A stretch of DNA of 7,598 nucleotides from an uncultured Gemmatimonadota bacterium (GTDB lineage: Bacteria; Gemmatimonadota; Gemmatimonadetes; Gemmatimonadales; Gemmatimonadaceae), in the NCBI GenBank assembly GCA_903906325.1, contig CAIVJV010000358.1, positions 1 to 7,598 on the forward strand, written 5' to 3'. Position 1 is the first letter of the stretch; every line of letters starts with the position of its first letter. Under the pieces are notes generated by a model. The model ran no database searches and was not told the origin of the DNA. It was given only the letters and a program-made list of their open reading frames with translations. The position numbers and the translations under genes are program-made. This document shows, piece by piece, positions 5,981-7,598 of this stretch.

Positions 5981-6907
5981 TCAGCGCTGCAGGACCGCCT
6001 CGACCTCGGCGGCGGTGCCGCAGGTGAGGTACTCGCACCCGGGCGCGAGGCGCTTGACGAGGCCGGTCAGGACCGCCCCGGGGCCCATCTCGACGAAGGT
6101 GACCCCGGGATGGGCCGCCGCGATCGCCCGGACCTGCTCCACCCACCGGACCGGGGAGGTGAGCTGGCGTACGAGCACCTGCCGCGCCGTCGCCGCATCC
6201 GTCACCGGCGCGGTGGTCACATTGCTCCAGACCGGGAAGGTCGGGGCGCTCCACGTCGCGGCCTCGATCGCGGCCGTGAGTCCCACCTCGGCGGGCTGCA
6301 TGAGGGGGCTGTGGAAGGCCCCGCTCACCGGAAGCCGCAGCGCCCGCTTGGCGCCCGCCGCCTTGGCCCCCTCCATCGCGGCCTCGACCGCGGCGACCTC
6401 CCCGGAGATCACGATCTGCTCGTCAGCGTTGTAGTTCGCCGGCACGACGACCCCCGCCGTCGCGGCCGCGCGGCAGATCTCGTCGATGGGGGTCGTGAGC
6501 GTCCCGAGGATCGCGGCCATCGCCCCCGGCCGCTCGACCCCGGTCTGATACATGAGCTCGCCCCGCCGTCGGACCAAGCGCACCGCGTCCTGGAGACCGA
6601 GCGCCCCCGCCGCGTGATACGCGGAGAACTCGCCGAGTGAATGCCCGGCCGCCCCGATCACCCGTCCCGCGAGATGGGGCCGGACCATGGCCCAGACCGC
6701 CGCACCATGGGCCAACAGCGCCGGCTGCGCGTTGTGCGTGAGGGTGAGCTCCTCTGCCGGTCCCTCGAAGCAGAGGGTGCTGAGCGCCGTGCCGAGGGCG
6801 GCATCCACCGCGTCGAACGTCGCGCGCGCGTCGGGCGAGGCCGCGACGAGATCCTTCGCCATCCCGGGCTTCTGCGAGCCCTGACCTGGGAAGAGGAGGA
6901 AGAACAT
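5981..6907 (-). CDS. fabD: Malonyl-CoA:ACP transacylase (FabD)
   Basis: FabD moves the malonyl group from coenzyme A to ACP, supplying the extender unit for FabH and FabF. The 308-residue protein has FPGQGSQ at 6-12 (oxyanion-hole glutamine), the nucleophile S90 in GHSLGEFSA, R115 in RRRGELM that binds the malonyl carboxylate, NYNADEQIVISG at 158-169, and the catalytic H199 in VSGAFHSPLM. Length matches the family (about 305-315). The ATG at 6907 lies three bases after the fabH TAG, so the two genes are almost certainly co-transcribed. The preceding sequence, TAGGCG, is a poor ribosome site. The stop is TGA. Confidence 0.97.
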   Translation of the reverse strand: MFFLLFPGQGSQKPGMAKDLVAASPDARATFDAVDAALGTALSTLCFEGPAEELTLTHNAQPALLAHGAAVWAMVRPHLAGRVIGAAGHSLGEFSAYHAAGALGLQDAVRLVRRRGELMYQTGVERPGAMAAILGTLTTPIDEICRAAATAGVVVPANYNADEQIVISGEVAAVEAAMEGAKAAGAKRALRLPVSGAFHSPLMQPAEVGLTAAIEAATWSAPTFPVWSNVTTAPVTDAATARQVLVRQLTSPVRWVEQVRAIAAAHPGVTFVEMGPGAVLTGLVKRLAPGCEYLTCGTAAEVEAVLQR

Positions 6908-6910
6908 CGC

Positions 6911-7598
6911 CTAGAACCGCGCGATCATCGAGCCCCAGGTGAAGCCCGCGCCGAAGGCGACGAACATCACCGTCGAGCCCTCCGTGATCCGCCCCTCCGC
7001 CTGCGCCTCGCTGAGCGCGATCGGGATCGAGGCCGCGGAGGTGTTGCCATAGCGGTCGACGTTCACGAACACCTTCTCCATCGGGATGTTCGCGTGCTTG
7101 GCCGTGGCCTCGATGATCCGGATGTTCGCCTGGTGCGGGATCAGGAGGTCGATATCGGTCGAGGAGAGCTTCGCCCCGTCGAGCGCCCGATCCGCGGCAT
7201 CCGCCATCGACCGCACCGCGTTCTTGAAGACCTCGCGCCCCGCCATCGTGATGAAATGCGAGCCCTCGGCGAGGATCTCGTTCGTCATCGGGCAGGCCCC
7301 CGCCCCCTTGGGGCGCTGCAGGAGGTCAGCCAGGCTGCCGTCCGAGCGCATGTAGGCCGAGAGGATCCCCCGGTGCTTGGTGCTTCGCTTGATGATCGTC
7401 GCCCCCGCACCGTCCCCGAAAAGGACGCAGGTATTGCGGTCCTTCCAGTTGATGATGCGCGAGAGCACCTCGCCCCCGATCACGAGCACGGTCTCATACC
7501 CGCCCGTCGCGATGAGCCCTTCGGCGACCTGGCAGCTGTAGAGCCACCCCGAGCAGGCGGCGTCGAGATCGAAGGCCACCGCGCGCGAGGCGCCGAGC
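6911..7598 (-). CDS. fabH: Beta-ketoacyl-ACP synthase III (FabH), N-terminal part outside the window
   Basis: FabH starts fatty acid synthesis by condensing an acyl-CoA primer with malonyl-ACP; primer preference (acetyl or branched) cannot be read from this part. The visible 228-229 residues contain the full catalytic triad: the nucleophile in AFDLDAACSG (C15 of the visible part, about residue 112 of a full protein), histidine in LIPHQANIRI and asparagine in RYGNTSAAS, with the usual 30-residue spacing between the last two. The protein ends in the family signature AFGAGFTWGSMI. About 100 N-terminal residues lie beyond the right edge; the frame is open through 7598, and the GTG at 7579 is an internal valine, not a start. 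The gene ends in TAG three bases before fabD. Confidence 0.97.
   Translation of the reverse strand, partial: LGASRAVAFDLDAACSGWLYSCQVAEGLIATGGYETVLVIGGEVLSRIINWKDRNTCVLFGDGAGATIIKRSTKHRGILSAYMRSDGSLADLLQRPKGAGACPMTNEILAEGSHFITMAGREVFKNAVRSMADAADRALDGAKLSSTDIDLLIPHQANIRIIEATAKHANIPMEKVFVNVDRYGNTSAASIPIALSEAQAEGRITEGSTVMFVAFGAGFTWGSMIARF

Noticed and set aside
5931..6254. 108-codon upstream extension of fabG
   Set aside because: It overlaps fabD in another frame and lacks family similarity; the ATG at 5930 gives a standard FabG N-terminus.
7577..7579. GTG as the start of fabH
   Set aside because: It is only about 8 residues before the catalytic cysteine, and the frame continues upstream with family-like residues to the window edge.

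Overview
The window is gene-dense and GC-rich, and every supportable gene lies on the minus strand. In the direction of transcription (high to low coordinates) the order is fabH (5' end outside the window), fabD, fabG, acpP, fabF, mqnE, mqnA, mqnC, ispF (last few residues outside the window). All eight gene junctions are short: a 1-base overlap at mqnE/mqnA, gaps of 1 to 8 bases at four junctions, and 38, 50 and 112 bases at mqnA/mqnC, fabD/fabG and fabG/acpP. No tRNA, rRNA, CRISPR array, insertion sequence or phage gene was seen, and no stretch over 300 bases lacks a gene.

The right half (about 3586-7598) is the type II fatty acid synthase block in the classic bacterial order fabH-fabD-fabG-acpP-fabF: initiation condensing enzyme, malonyl transfer to acyl carrier protein, ketoreduction, the carrier itself and the elongation condensing enzyme. 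The dehydratase (FabZ/FabA) and enoyl reductase (FabI/K/L/V) of the cycle are not here. The left half is the futalosine route to menaquinone: MqnA makes 3-enolpyruvyl-benzoate from chorismate, MqnE (radical SAM) joins it to an adenosyl group, and MqnC (radical SAM) cyclises the later intermediate. The nucleosidase step (MqnB or an MTA/SAH nucleosidase) and MqnD are absent. The run ends in ispF of the MEP isoprenoid pathway, which supplies the precursors of the menaquinone side chain. The segment therefore reads as one membrane-building cluster: fatty acyl chains, quinone head group, and isoprenoid for the quinone tail.

The main non-coding region is the 112-base fabG-acpP gap. It holds a hairpin just after the fabG stop, an AT-rich patch with a TATATT -10-like hexamer, and a 12-bp stem-loop that would start almost at the predicted transcript 5' end. 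This is the best candidate for an internal promoter driving acpP-fabF and perhaps the mqn-ispF genes. A second perfect hairpin lies at the same distance after the fabD stop.

Organism: a high-GC bacterium that makes menaquinone by the futalosine route. The combination would fit Gemmatimonadota, but Acidobacteria, Deinococcus-type bacteria, Actinobacteria and others remain possible; this is an impression, not a demonstrated assignment. I see no undescribed system here. The most unusual item is the CX5CX2C cluster motif in MqnE, in place of the usual CX3CX2C.
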